Origin: Isoetes taiwanensis
Lineage: Eukaryota; Streptophyta; Lycopodiopsida; Isoetales; Isoetaceae
Direction: 5' to 3'
Length of the DNA stretch: 64,000 nucleotides
Assembly (NCBI GenBank): GCA_021234155.1
Contig: JAJEKV010000147.1
Location: forward strand, 809,910 to 873,909
Below, piece after piece: positions 22,912 through 34,255 of the stretch. Made by a program: the position numbers and the translations under genes. The notes beneath the pieces are model-generated. The model was not told where the DNA came from, made no database searches, and worked only from the letters and a program-made list of their open reading frames with translations. The first letter of the stretch is position 1. Each line of letters starts with the position of its first letter.

Positions 22912-23844
22912 TAAGTGAGGGGCATTCCGAGAATAGCAGCATTCTATCAGCATGATATCTTCAAATAAATTGTCACATAGAGATGCAGATCTGAGATGGA
23001 CCATCTGTGCGGAACAAAGGTTAATTTCTGAGGTATGGATCCGGTTTTTGAATGGAGAAGTAATTACTTGCAAAATAATTTTGGATGAAAAGGCTTCTAT
23101 TTCTTCTATGCCTGGCCAGCATGATTGAATGGAATGCCAAATGCTTTGACTCCTGCTTGACTGCTATTTATTTTAAAAACGAACAATCAAAATACCCAGA
23201 AATGCCTTAGCAAAAGCAGAAATAGTATAAATTGTGTGTCTTAAAAACACCGTGCTCCTTTGTTATCAGAACTTGTCGTATCTCAACCAAGCCCTGTATT
23301 ATCATTTATCAAGCTTATTCCTTCAAGCAAAGCCAAATCAAAGCCATGCTCACGCCATCTTCTTCCACCACGGACCCTGCAAAAAGAAAAGAAAAGATCT
23401 GCCAAGCCCAAATCGCCATAACCTGATCTGTCATGCCTTCTTGCCCTTCTAGTTTTGTTCTTTTATTTCTAACCTTTTTCTTCCATATCCTATGCCATGA
23501 ATCGTTCTGCCCTGCCATAATCAGAGAAGAAGCTTTTTGCCATTGTTGTGCCTTCTACTATCTAAAAAAAAAAAAAAAAAAATATGACAGAGAAAGGGAA
23601 GGAGCAAGCCTCTTCCATCGTTATTTTCCTTCTGCCATAACCTGATCCGCATGACCGAAACCTAATATGTTTTGCTGCTGGATTCACCGCCAGAGCTTGA
23701 TCTGAAGCCGCCGTTCTTTACCCTTGCTCCATCATACCCTAACGGCCCTGCCCGCGCGCACAGTAGAAAGAAGAAGAGGGACTATGGAAGAAAAGAAAAA
23801 AAAACAAATTGAAAATAAGGAAATTTAACTTTAACACATTTGGC

Positions 23845-23905
23845 AATGGTTAGTTGGATGCGTTGTTGGCTGTCAATTACTTGGTAACGAGTTCAAGTCC
23901 ATGTA
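23845..23905 (+). other. tRNA-like promoter segment within element D
   Basis: Contains TTTGGCAATGGTTAG (A-box-like) and GAGTTCAAGTCC (B-box-like, one or two mismatches to GGTTCRANYCC) about 45 bases apart. This spacing is that of an internal RNA polymerase III promoter, so a SINE may have been captured in the interior of D. Confidence 0.35.
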
Positions 23906-24566
23906 AAGAAGAGAATTGCTACATTTTCCAAAGATGTTTGCTATGGGAAGATCTTACACACTATTTTTGAAGACTAAATTTTGAAGACCCCAATACATCA
24001 TCATGTGCATTTATTTGAGTTTAAGTTGTATGTTCTCAAAATTTGTGAAGACGGAGTATTTCCTTCGAAGATCGAAGATCAAGAAACAATGGTCGGTATT
24101 TTGCTTTTGCAATTGACGGAAGTTTAATATTTAAGTTATTCAATATTTAAAAAGCATCAAAAGAAGTTTTACAAGTTTTAGTTTTTATTTAAGTGATTAT
24201 GGATGGCATGATGGATGTGCTGACCTAGAAAGGCAGCAGCATCTCATGACCTATGTAAAATGTGATGAAAAATTATAAGTGATGTGAAGGGGATAGAGCG
24301 CCATACTAGGCAGTGGAGCGAGGGTGCCACTGACCTGGATGGGACTTGCCACCCTATGATTGACGAAGATGAAGTGATGTTAGAAGTTTTTAGTATTTTT
24401 TTCCTTGGAAGACTTTTATAGATGTTTTTGAAGACTTGAAGACATTTTGATATTGGATTTTTGTTAAGTTGTGATGCTATTTGAGGATCAAGTTGAAGAC
24501 ATGAAGATCAAAGAAAAGATTTTTGAAGAATTCATCGGGACGATGAATAATCTTGGGGGGGAATAA

Positions 24567-25150
24567 TGTTGTGTAATTTATCTTGACTATTTGTGCATGA
24601 TGTGCTTAAATTGGTGAAATGTGTGCATAAATTGAGAACAATATGGGTGTAATGTGGAGAAAATGTAAAAAGTATGCAAATATTGTGGAGGAAGCATTTA
24701 CGATGCATTGAAGTTGAACTTATGGACTTGAGGATGTATAAAAGTCTTTTTCAATGGTTAAAGCATGGGGGTGAGGTGGCGCAATCCTAGGAGACATGTA
24801 AGTTATTGGAGATCTAATGGTGGAGATTGCTTAAAGATGAATGGAGGAGATTTGATGTGTAAGTTTAAGAGGAGGGGTACGTCTCCTCATTCTCTCTCAC
24901 TCTTGGAGTTTTCTGGAAGATCTGTTGTAGAGTGCATCTTCCATGGAAGAAATAAATAATGAAGAGGAGGATGAACCTCCAGATTATCTAGATTATGATT
25001 TGGTTGTGCAATTGAGGTGTCTTTGATCTCTCGTTCCATTCTTCATCTGCAATTTGTATTTAATCTATTTGCTGGTAGAGTGTGGCGCAGCCTGATGCAT
25101 ATATTTTGCATTCTGCTCAGCTTGGGGTTTGGTCCATTTGTTGGATTACA
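24567..25150 (+). repeat. 3' LTR of element D
   Basis: 584 bp, preceded by the polypurine tract and followed by the TSD GTCCA. The few differences from the left copy are single-base. Confidence 0.93.
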
Positions 25151-28100
25151 GTCCACTTGCTGTAGATCTTGGGGTGCTTTATGGCCATGACTTTAGAATT
25201 ATGATCAGAAAAGATTGGAGACCAAAACAAGTTTGTATTCATGGTGGCAGCACAGAGATCAGTTTTCTGTAGCACAGGATGGATCATGTTCCAGGCCAGA
25301 ATTAAGTTCCTCATAAGAGGGGAGGTATTTGGAGCAGGATGAAGATCAACAAATACTGAGTCAGGTAGGGAACTTTTGATGCTTGGATGCCCTGTAGGAT
25401 AGGAGACATTTAGCCAATGTGCTATAAATTGAGAGGCAGGGGAGCAGTTACCCAGGATTGTTCTCCAAATGTATTTTCCTGCTAGGGAACACGCCTGCAA
25501 GTAGAGATTTTTGCATCCAAGATCCCCAAACTTTTTTGGCCTAGTAATTGACTTCCAGTTGACAAGATGAGAGCCATTCCAAATGAAGTTCCTAATAATT
25601 TTCTCCAACTCAGAATAAATGGATTTAGGAGCCACAAGAGCAGAGGAGAAATATACATGGGAAGATGCAAGCACAGAATTTGCAATGATTGTTCTTCCAG
25701 CAAAGGAGAGACAATTTCTATAATTATTTAACTTTCTCTTTATCCTTTGCAAAATAGGATCCCAAAGGCCTCTCAGATTTGGATTTAGAGAGAGAGGCAT
25801 ACCCAATAGATTTGAGGCTTGATTACAACCTAGGACTGAGATGCCACAGATTGAAGCATGGTCAACATCCCCAATGATTTTGCTTTTGTCAAGGTTTAAG
25901 TGGACCCCTGAGGCAGCAGACAAATCTGTAATGAGATCCAAGAAGCTTTTGACATTGGGAGGATTGGAGTCAAGGAAGGCAAACGTGTCATCAACATATT
26001 GAGATATTGTGAGAATATCTAAGTTATTTGGAAGCTTAAGCCCAATCAGAGATCCAGAATTCTGCATACTAACTACACATCTTGTGAGCATCTCAGCAAC
26101 AATAAGGAAGAGATATGGAGCTAAAGGGCAGCCTTGTCTAACTCCTTTCGCCAAGGGGAAGAATTTGGTGGGAGATCCATTTATGAGAACAACAGAATTA
26201 GACATGGAATTCAAACCTTGAATAAGAGAGATTCGCTTTTGTTGGAAACCCATTTTTCTTAAAGCAAACTCAATGAAATTCCAGTCAACAGTGTCAAAAG
26301 CTCTTTTAAAGTCCAATTTAAGAAGGATGCAAGATTGATTTGAGATCCTATTCCAATGAAGACCTTCCATTGCACTAATGTAATTGTCCAGAATAAATCT
26401 GTTGGGCAGAAAAGCAGATTGATTGACACTGATATTTTTCTGGAGGTAGCCTTGAATTCTATTGGCAATTAATTTAGCACAAAGCTTATAAGAAGAGTTA
26501 GTTAGAGATATAGGTCTCCATTCAGCAAAAGAAGTAGGATTATCCACTTTAGACACCAAGGTAATAAAACCTGCAGAGATAGATGAGTGCAAATGACTTG
26601 AGGCCCAAAAACCATGCACAAGACCAATAATGTCAGATTTCATAATATCCCAGAATTGTATGAAAAATTCTGGAGGAAATCCATCAGGGCCAGGAGATTT
26701 GTTTTTAGAAAAACTTTGCAGGGTTTTAAGAATCTCATCTTCAGTAGGGATTGAAGTTAAAGATACATCCATGCAATCAATGGAATTTGGCAAGACTGCA
26801 TTTAATGTTGCCAAGAATCTGTCCTTGGCTAAGATCTCGTTTGCAGTGAGATCAGTCTTCTTGAAGAGGGAAGAGTAATTATCATGGAAGAAATTTTTAA
26901 TCTCAGAGGTCAAGGTGAGAGTGGAGCCAGATCCATTGTTTACCTGAGTAATAGAATTCTTTAAAAGCCTGTTTTTAGCCACTCTGAAAAAGAACTTTGA
27001 GCTGCCATAATCTAATTCACTATTGTATTTAATCTTGCATTTGATGGCAGAAAATTTGGCTTCCCTCTCCTCTATGCTTTTCAAATGCCTTTCAAGAAGT
27101 TCTTCACCTACATGAAGATTGTAATTTAGAGGGTCAATCTGGAGAAGAGATCTTATCTCTTTCATTTTATTCATTAGATTTTCCTTCTCCTGGATTTTGA
27201 CCATATGCTTGCTTTTAGCCCAATTCTTGATCCAATCCTTAGATTTTTTTATCTTGTGATAGAAGTGTTTCATAGAATGATTTGGAAGCATAGGATCAAT
27301 AGATTGATAGAACTGAGAGAACTCTTGTTGGAATGAGCTATTTTGCAGCAGAGAGCAATTCAACTTGAAAGGTATATTACCTTCCCTTGGAGGTTTTAAA
27401 AGATGCTTGGTATTGAGAAATTGGGGTTGGTGATCAGAAATGGAGGTGCCTTCATCACTTGTTACAAAGCAATTATCCCAGAAATCTGAGTTTGGATTGG
27501 AGATGTAAAATCTATCCAATGCACAATAAACTCTATCTTGATCTTTCTGCTTATTGGACAAGGTGAAAATAGAGGTGGAAGATGGGATATGAATTAGGGA
27601 AAAGTCAGCAATAAAATTATCCCAATTCCTTCTTTCAGTTAAGGACATGTTTATCTTATTCCCCAATTTCAAGTCCCAAGCTGGAGTATTGTTAAAATCC
27701 CCTCCCAAGATTCAATCAACTGAGGGATTACTGGAGATCCAAGAGCTAAGATCAGGCCAGAGATTTTCCCTATCTTTGGGACAAGTAGAAGCATAAATAT
27801 TAATAACCCCAAATGTGGAATTATTAAAAGAGAAAGTTACAGCTTGCCACATTTTAGAAATGCTATTACAGAAAGAGAGATGATGAAGATTTTTTCAAAT
27901 AATACACATTCCTCCTTTGGTACCATTTGCTTCCATCCAAATGGAAGAAGCCCCAGGATAGATCCAGTCACCCAGATTGGATGCCTCAAACTTAGGAAGC
28001 TTCAATTCTTGAAGCAATATAATGTCAGCATTATATTGTCTGAGTTGAGCAATGGCTCTCCTTCTCTTAAGGGGCCCCTTGATTCCTCTCAAATTCCAAC

Positions 28101-28160
28101 TAATTATCCTCATTATAAGAATAATTGACACTCAAATGCAGGGATAAGAGAAGGAAACCC

Positions 28161-30629
28161 TCACTGCTTTTTTTTAGACCTCTTAGAGACATGTCTAAGT
28201 TTTTTACTTCTTGTATTATTTGCAGGAGTATTAGAGTCCTTCAAAATAGATAATGGTTTAGATGGAGGCGTAGCTTTCAGATAGGTATCTCTTAATAACT
28301 CATCATCCCCCCATTTAGTATTATCCAGGTTCTCTTTATTAAGAGTATCTATTTCTTCCTCACTGTCAGAAATACCTCCTGGAATGAACTCAAACATGCT
28401 GTTTATGGAATTTATGGAATTATCAAACAAACATTTCTTAGAACTATTTTGGAAGGGGACTTGCCTGGAAAGTTGAGCATCTTTCTCCATGTCTTGTGTG
28501 TTGGAGATGATCTCTGGGCTTAGATTTTGAGGATCTACTTTGTCAAGTTGTGAAATCTGTCTGTCAGGTGTATCCAGTACCATATCCTTTTCTGTCACAA
28601 TTTCTTCAATATGATCTGTAGCTGCCTGATCTCGATCTTGAGCTGTGTGGCATTGATCTGAACTTGTGAACCATATACCTTCTTGTAGGGAAGCCAGTTG
28701 CTTCTCAATATCTGTAGAAATGGTTTGGCAGCCATAGTTCCCAGGAGGTAAATTCATTTCAAGATTAATGAGAGGTTCAAGCTGAATAATAGCATTTGAA
28801 GGAGATGTTTTGGAGGAAGGAACTGCAGATGGATTGGTTGAGGGTTGAACAAGATGATCAATCAACTGCTCATGATTTTCAGAGTTCAATAATTTATTAG
28901 AATCATGGTTAGTATTAATATCTGCAAGTACCTGGAAGTGGTTGTAGCAGAGGACCTTGTTTACCATTTCAGATTGCTTAGGATTAGCAATCTGGTTGTA
29001 GCTTTTGTCCAAGTCTGTATCTGGAGCTGATGTTGGAAACACTGTTTTTGAAGCAGAGGCATCACTCTGTGATGTTGAAATCTCTTTATCTTTTATAATC
29101 AAAGTGGTCATATTTCTGCAGGATGAGGTATGGCTTTGTCTAATTAATGAATCTCCCTTACTGCCTTGTTTGAGATTCAAATGATTTGACAGTCTAGAAT
29201 TATTCAAATTTTTAGCACCCTGAATAATTCTATCTAGAGTGGAATTCAAATCTTCTGTTAATCTTGTAGCCTGATCCATAGATGCTTTGCCTTTGTGGTT
29301 GAATTCTCCATATTTTTGAATGACTTTAATAGCAAAAGCATTTTGTTTTGCATGCAATCCTGTTGTAGAAGTTCTGTTTGATGTCAAATCTGAGATCAGC
29401 AAACCCTGTGAATTCTTCTGTTTCTCCTTCTCAATTCTATTCTTATGAATTCTTCTTTGAGATCCATTCACTCTTTTCCAAGTAAAGACATTGGTTTTTC
29501 TTGGATCTTCCAATGAATTTGGCCCTTGTAGAACTTGTGAACTGTTACTGTTGTGAACTGTTACTGTTTCAGCAGAATTGAACTTAGTTGCCTCATTTAA
29601 TTCCTTTAATGGAATTGCATTTTCTGTGACATCTGCTTGTTTGAAAGGAGAGGATTTACAACTTTCATACCATAAATGCCTGTAAACACATTTTTGACAA
29701 AGAGGAGGTAGACCTAACCATCTCAGTGATAGGGATGATTTTTGTCCAAAAGCATCAGTGAAAGGAATTGAGGTTGGCACTGGTTTGGTAAGATCAATTT
29801 GAATGAAGGCTCGGGGAGGTCTCTCAGGGGAATATTCAGTTGAAATATATGTGCCAATGGAGTTGAAAAGAATTCTGAAACAATCTTCATTCCAGTATAT
29901 TGGATTTAGCCCATGTAAAGTGGTGGAAGCTATGCACAAGGACTCAAATGAAGAGATGTCTAACTTGGGATGACATTTAAGAAAGCTTACTTGATAGCTT
30001 TCAAATGCCAGATGACCTCGATTTAGAAGGAAGTTTGTTGTTCTGGAGTTTTCACACTCTATCATAAGGAATGGATAGTTAAGCAAGTACATGGCTTTGA
30101 TGAGAATACCTTTTTGAAGGTTTTGGCAGAAAGTCCAGAATTTTCCAAGATGAATTCCACATTTGTTAACTTTGACTAGAACAGCTGTGTCTTTCAGAGT
30201 TGACATCTTAGCATGAACAGAAGGGAGATTTAAAGAAATACCATGGTATAAAGCTTGCTTATTCCCTTCATTAGCACGGGCCTCCAACAGAGCAGCATCC
30301 AAAGCATTATCATTGTAGACATCTCTGGCAGGTTTAGGAACTCCATATGGCAGTGGAATTTGAGTAGAGGGGTGCAAAAATGGCAGCCGACCATAAAGAT
30401 CAGGATCCTTTGAGAGGTTATCCCAGACTGGAACCTTATGAGTTCTAGGATGCATAATCTGCTTTTCAGAGAGAAGGTTAGAGAAATCACCAAAAAGTAG
30501 ACAATTTTTTTGATTTTCTTGAAGAAGTCTTAACTGGTTTAGCAAGATCGGGCGCTCAGAGTCTCCTAGATGAGCAAATTCGTGAAGAAAGGCAAGGAAT
30601 TTAGGGCTAAATTTGTCTATATTTCCCAT
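28161..30629 (-). CDS. LINE C ORF1
   Basis: Intact 822-codon ORF, ATG at 30629, ending 47 bases before ORF2. The N-terminal 300 residues resemble the DUF4283/RRM-like nucleic-acid-binding fold of plant LINE ORF1 proteins (KTDL-type strands, PPRAFIQIDLTKPVP). A Cys/His cluster CQKCVYRHLWYESC follows at about residue 315-330, matching the CCHC knuckle position but with the His one residue early. The remainder is long, polar, Ser/Asn/Gln-rich and probably disordered, with a basic C-terminus (KKLRHVSKRSKKKQ). Expected role: RNA binding and ribonucleoprotein formation. It is unusually well preserved given two stops in ORF2. Confidence 0.88.
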   Translation of the reverse strand: MGNIDKFSPKFLAFLHEFAHLGDSERPILLNQLRLLQENQKNCLLFGDFSNLLSEKQIMHPRTHKVPVWDNLSKDPDLYGRLPFLHPSTQIPLPYGVPKPARDVYNDNALDAALLEARANEGNKQALYHGISLNLPSVHAKMSTLKDTAVLVKVNKCGIHLGKFWTFCQNLQKGILIKAMYLLNYPFLMIECENSRTTNFLLNRGHLAFESYQVSFLKCHPKLDISSFESLCIASTTLHGLNPIYWNEDCFRILFNSIGTYISTEYSPERPPRAFIQIDLTKPVPTSIPFTDAFGQKSSLSLRWLGLPPLCQKCVYRHLWYESCKSSPFKQADVTENAIPLKELNEATKFNSAETVTVHNSNSSQVLQGPNSLEDPRKTNVFTWKRVNGSQRRIHKNRIEKEKQKNSQGLLISDLTSNRTSTTGLHAKQNAFAIKVIQKYGEFNHKGKASMDQATRLTEDLNSTLDRIIQGAKNLNNSRLSNHLNLKQGSKGDSLIRQSHTSSCRNMTTLIIKDKEISTSQSDASASKTVFPTSAPDTDLDKSYNQIANPKQSEMVNKVLCYNHFQVLADINTNHDSNKLLNSENHEQLIDHLVQPSTNPSAVPSSKTSPSNAIIQLEPLINLEMNLPPGNYGCQTISTDIEKQLASLQEGIWFTSSDQCHTAQDRDQAATDHIEEIVTEKDMVLDTPDRQISQLDKVDPQNLSPEIISNTQDMEKDAQLSRQVPFQNSSKKCLFDNSINSINSMFEFIPGGISDSEEEIDTLNKENLDNTKWGDDELLRDTYLKATPPSKPLSILKDSNTPANNTRSKKLRHVSKRSKKKQ

Positions 30630-31307
30630 GAAAAAGGTTCAGAAGATGACAGCAGAGACACGTGAGAAGATTTGAAAAAGGGGAGGGAAGAAATTCAAGA
30701 AATTCAAGAAAATGCAGGAAAGATGAAGGAAGAAATTGAAGGGAGAATGCTAAAGGAATTAAATCAAATCTATCACTAAGAGATCAGAGAAAACATCCTC
30801 AAAGTCCAAATCCTGTGTCATTGTATAATTTCACTGTCAATTTCGTGTCTGTCCAATCACAATTTACTCGGAAAATAGCAGTGGCTTCTGTATTTTTGTT
30901 CCCTATAAATTCTTCCAACCAAGATGTATGATTTCGACTTCAAATTCTTCACAGCTAGGCACAAATGAATATTCCGAAATGAAACTTTCCTCTGGGAACA
31001 AATTTTGTGTAACCAAAGATTGCCAGAGATGTGAAGCAGATCCTCTTAAATGGCCACAAGTTAGTCTGCCTCTGTCTTGGAGGATTACAAAGAATTTTGC
31101 ATCCATTTGTAGGTGAATTTGCAGGAATTCATGTAGCAGCAATCTCGGATTGCTAGCCTCTTGGATTGAATTGGATGCTAGAGAAGCAGATTTTTCAAAA
31201 AACAGGCAAGAAAAGGAGGCAAACAGAAAAATTCGCTAAAAGACAAAAAGTGCAAGAAAATAGGCGCTCGAGCATATTTCCCATCAGAGCTTCTAATTTC
31301 AATTTTC
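30630..31307 (-). other. LINE C 5' leader
   Basis: About 680 bases between the right TSD and ORF1. Contains a minus-strand 79-codon frame (31142-30903) that I cannot assign. It probably holds the internal promoter. Confidence 0.6.
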
Positions 31308-31323
31308 GCGACTTAAATGCTTT

Positions 31324-31860
31324 GGCAAAATTTTTGAACTTGCACCTGCCCCTAGTCAGGACATAAGATCTAGCATATCCCTTCCACCATATCCGTGTGG
31401 ATCCCGTAAGATTTGTGGTGGCCACTTTATCAATGTCTTTCTCGGTCATACCATACGACTTGCCACACTCATGCATCTCGTTGAGCCAGGACTCCGCATC
31501 CATACTGGATCTGGACTTGCCTGAGAACTGCGCAAACTTACGGTTCTTCCATATGTTGGTAATGGCAGAATCAGTTGTTTCCTTGTAGTCCTTGTTATGA
31601 GACTTAGTATGGTCTTCCTGTGAAGCTGAAAAGTCTAAAGATTCAGAAGAGTCTAAACCAGAGTCAGACGAAGAGGAGGTGCGAGCACGTTTGGAACGTT
31701 TCGCCGTAACCGCGGCACGCATCGGTGCAAGTGGAGGTATTTGGTCGACTTCAACTGCAGGCACTTCAGGGCCATACTCTAGAACTATGGGCAGGAGGAC
31801 ACCTGAAGTTCGGCCGTTTGCCGCTTCATGAGGACTAACGCTTGTTCGGGCGTCAATCAA
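31324..31860 (-). pseudogene. element A gag, N-terminal part
   Basis: Minus-strand frame with a Ser/Asp-rich acidic stretch (SSSSDSGLDSSESLDF), then the gag capsid start with AQFSGKSRSSMDAESWLNEM, DKVATTNLTGSTRIWWKGYA and FKNFAKAF, the WxxF-type helix common to Ty3/gypsy gag. It continues at 20582 once LINE C is removed. A splice-acceptor-like run (TTCTTTCTAATATAG) lies just upstream at 31900-31915. Confidence 0.82.
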
Positions 31861-32105
31861 CCAGGTCCACTGGGGTTGCCCAGGGTGGACTCCATATGCC
31901 GTCTATATTAGAAAGAAAAATAGATTATAGATGAAATGTGTGTACGAAGGAATGATTTAACATGCACAAAGATCATCCATAAATGAGTTGTCTAACAATT
32001 CATAAGACATCAAAATTTGTATTATATAATACTAGGAAAACGCCAATTATGGCTATACAAGGGTCACTGCCCGAAGGCTAATACAATTATTACATAAGAA
32101 TATGT

Positions 32106-33340
32106 TTAGGAGCTAGGTCCTACATCTTCCTTCATAGGAGTTGAAGGCTCAGGTGGTCGTCGGTGGCAGAGTAAAGTGACGCCTAGGCTGATGGTGAGGG
32201 CAGCCACGTATGCAACCTCTAGGGGAAAGGCGATGGTCACAGGTGCTGCTACGAGCAACTTCATGCTCATCCATGCAGTGATATCGTAGCCCAAGACGAC
32301 AATGGCTAAGTCACATCTTATCAGCACAAGAGTCAACATGCGGTGGTGGATCTTCTTGTGGCCTGCCAAAGTCGACAGGGCACAAAGTGCCCACCATGAT
32401 GCCTCGGCATCAGGAGCCAGATTCCTAGCAATGAAGAGGACCCATCCTTGCTTGAAAGCGGAAAGGAAGAAGCGTGTGATGTGGTTGCTCAAGGCCTTTG
32501 CCGCGGCACTGGTGGAGGTGGCTACTTCCTTGTCAAGATTGACTGCCACTTCTTTTTCCTTAGCTTCCTGCTTGTCTTCCTGGATGTGGTCCTTGTTTTC
32601 CAGAAGATCTTCCCCCTCCTCATCTGGCTCCATTGAAATATCGACATCATTAATGTTGGGATGGGATACCATAGTAGTAAATGCTTCCTCAAGAGGTTGG
32701 CACAGGGCATCTTGCAGCATCAAACACCGCAAGCTCAAGAGGCTATCTACATGCTCAATGTCCTCCGGCTGGAAATTGAGCAAATGTTGTATCGATGACA
32801 GTAGGTCAGAAGGGGTGAAGTCGAGGAAGTCATCCATGCAGTACTCCTCCAGCTCATAAAGGACTTCTGACTTGTGCTTGAGATTAGCAATAACATGATA
32901 AGTCCACATGATATCATCAAGCAAAAGGTACTCCTGCCCGTTGACATGGATTACTGGCAAGGCATCCAGTCCGATAAGTTTAGAACCCAGGCTTCTATAG
33001 ACTGGCATTTCCTCCACCAACTGCTTTCATCGTATAAAGTTATTCTGGCCTACACGCTCATCACCCTCCAAAGGCTCAGGGGCATGCATCTTCCCTTGCT
33101 CCTCGGGTATGTCTTCGTCCTCCACATAATGGTCCATGAGGATGGCTAAGGCGATAGGGAGCTGCTTGGCCCAACGAACAATGCCACGAAGGACATTGGA
33201 GGCGTGGCTTGAAGGCGTAGCTATCGCCACCCAAAGTCTGGAGCAAGGTTTCTCGACTAAGGTATCACCGAGGAGGGTCTCCGTGATGGATGCATTGGGG
33301 AATCATGTCCTGAATGTAGAACTCAAGGAGTGCAGCATAA
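32106..33340 (-). pseudogene. unrecognised ORF with hydrophobic C-terminus, upstream of gag
   Basis: A 304-codon frame (33020-32106) continues in the same frame upstream to 33230 and beyond, interrupted by one TGA at 33027-33029. The N-terminal part is ordinary globular (VIRWAKQLPIALAIL, VLYELEEYCMDDFLDF), the middle is very acidic and Lys/Glu-rich (EEGEDLLENKDHIQEDK), and the last 100 residues contain three hydrophobic stretches that could span membranes (CDLAIVVLG, LLVAAPVTIAFPLEVAYVAA, LTISLGVTLL). I do not recognise it. It could be a host gene fragment or an unusual 5' ORF of element A. The opposite-strand frame at 32302-32859 is a shadow. Confidence 0.4.
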
Positions 33341-33629
33341 TCGGGGTGAGCCTAAATGTTGGCAATGAATAAAGGTGGAGAAGCTCAAAGGGAACCTAGA
33401 GATCCCAATCCTCTCCGTCCACATACCATTGCTGGCACTTAGAGAAATCCATAAGGTAAGGAGAAGAGAGAAGGAGGAGGAAAAAATGCTTGGAGGGGTA
33501 AGATCTAACAAAACCCTAAAAGTGAAATTCACTTTTGATGTCGCGTCAGTGGAAGTTATTTTATTAATATTCATTTATTTTATTATATATCTATCTATCT
33601 ATCTAGCATATATATGTTTTTATGTTTGT

Positions 33630-34150
33630 CGCGCTTATCTGACCGTCCGTTCGAGATCCTACGGTTCACGTGGCTTTGGGACGTATCCTACGACGCAGAT
33701 GGCTTAGGAGTTTCTATATAGATTCTATATAGACGATCCTACGGTCCAAGTTGAATTGATCTCGATCGTCGGTCTGAAATCCTATGGCTCACGTGGCTTT
33801 GGAACGTATCTTACGGGCCAGATGGCTTGGCAATTTCTATATAGATTCTATGTAGACGATCCGACGATTCTGGTTGATCTGATTTTGATCGTTGATTCGA
33901 GATCGTACGGTTCGTGTTGCTTGGGGATATATCTTACGGCGCACATGGCTTTGGGAATGATATGTAATCGATCCTATGGTCCAGATTGTTTTTGATCCTA
34001 ATCGTTGATCCGAGATCCTACGGCTCAGGTTACTTGGGGACATATTCTACGATGCACATGGCTTGTGAATTATATGTAAATCCGACCTAGATTGTTCTTG
34101 ATCTTGATCATAGATACAAGATCTTAGGGCTCATGTTGCTTTAGATTTTT
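33630..34150. repeat. 105-123 bp tandem repeat
   Basis: Five imperfect units carrying a GAGATCCTACGG-TTCACG-GCTT core start near 33653, 33776, 33899, 34012 and 34117. Spacing is 123, 123, 113 and 105 bp. GATCCTACGG-type words recur within units. It lies next to a tRNA-like segment at 34256-34308 and could be the body of a SINE-like element. Confidence 0.8.
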
Positions 34151-34255
34151 GCCACGTGAGGCGACCTCGACCCTTGATTGGGTCCAAGACTCAACAGCTC
34201 ACATTGAATGCTCGGCCCATTAGGAGAGGCTTTTAAAAGTTTTAAGTTGTTTGGG

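Larger units (their letters stand above)
22328..25150 (+). mobile_element. non-autonomous LTR element D inside LINE ORF2
   Basis: 2823-bp element with 584-bp direct repeats at 22328-22911 and 24567-25150, both starting TGTTGTGT and ending TTGGATTACA, and a 5-bp TSD GTCCA (22323-22327 and 25151-25155). The tract CTTGGGGGGGAATAA just before the right repeat is a polypurine tract, which sets plus orientation. The 1.65-kb interior has no gag or pol frame, so it is a LARD/TRIM-like element needing proteins in trans. The LTRs differ at only a handful of positions, so it is the youngest large insertion here. No clean tRNA primer site follows the left LTR. Confidence 0.92.
21557..28113 (-). pseudogene. 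LINE C ORF2: endonuclease and reverse transcriptase
   Basis: ORF2 starts at the ATG at 28113 (MRIISWNLRGIKG), 47 bases after ORF1. Endonuclease motifs: LLQELK, GGDFN and SDHQP. RT motifs: LTNSSYKLCAKLIANRIQ, FLPNRFILDN, LKLDFKRAFDTVDW, GVRQGCPLAPYLF and the catalytic YVDDTFAF at about 25990. After the inserted element D (22328-25150) it continues as SIGITTIKDLYKN and ends with a zf-RVT-like region (PKVCFFIWLIAHKSL, LEHIFVCSKLRPFW). TGA codons at 27895-27897 and 27712-27714 both replace Trp codons. Two frameshifts occur near 22140 and 21910. Net size is about 1240 codons, normal for a plant L1-type ORF2. Confidence 0.92.
20599..31307 (-). mobile_element. full-length LINE (element C)
   Basis: Non-LTR retrotransposon of 10.7 kb as it stands, 7.9 kb without nested element D. 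Poly(A) appears as poly(T) at 20596-20620. The order on the minus strand is a 0.7-kb leader, ORF1 (30629-28161), ORF2 (28113 to 21557) with apurinic-type endonuclease, RT and a zf-RVT-like region, then a third ORF (21536-21018). A 16-bp TSD flanks it. The exact length at the 5' end and the presence of a leader suggest it is full length. ORF2 has two in-frame TGA codons and later frameshifts, so it is recently inactive. Confidence 0.95.

Noticed and set aside
32302-32859. 185-codon plus-strand frame
   Set aside because: It is antisense to the longer, more protein-like minus-strand frame at 33020-32106 and has a Ser/Arg-rich composition typical of a shadow frame.
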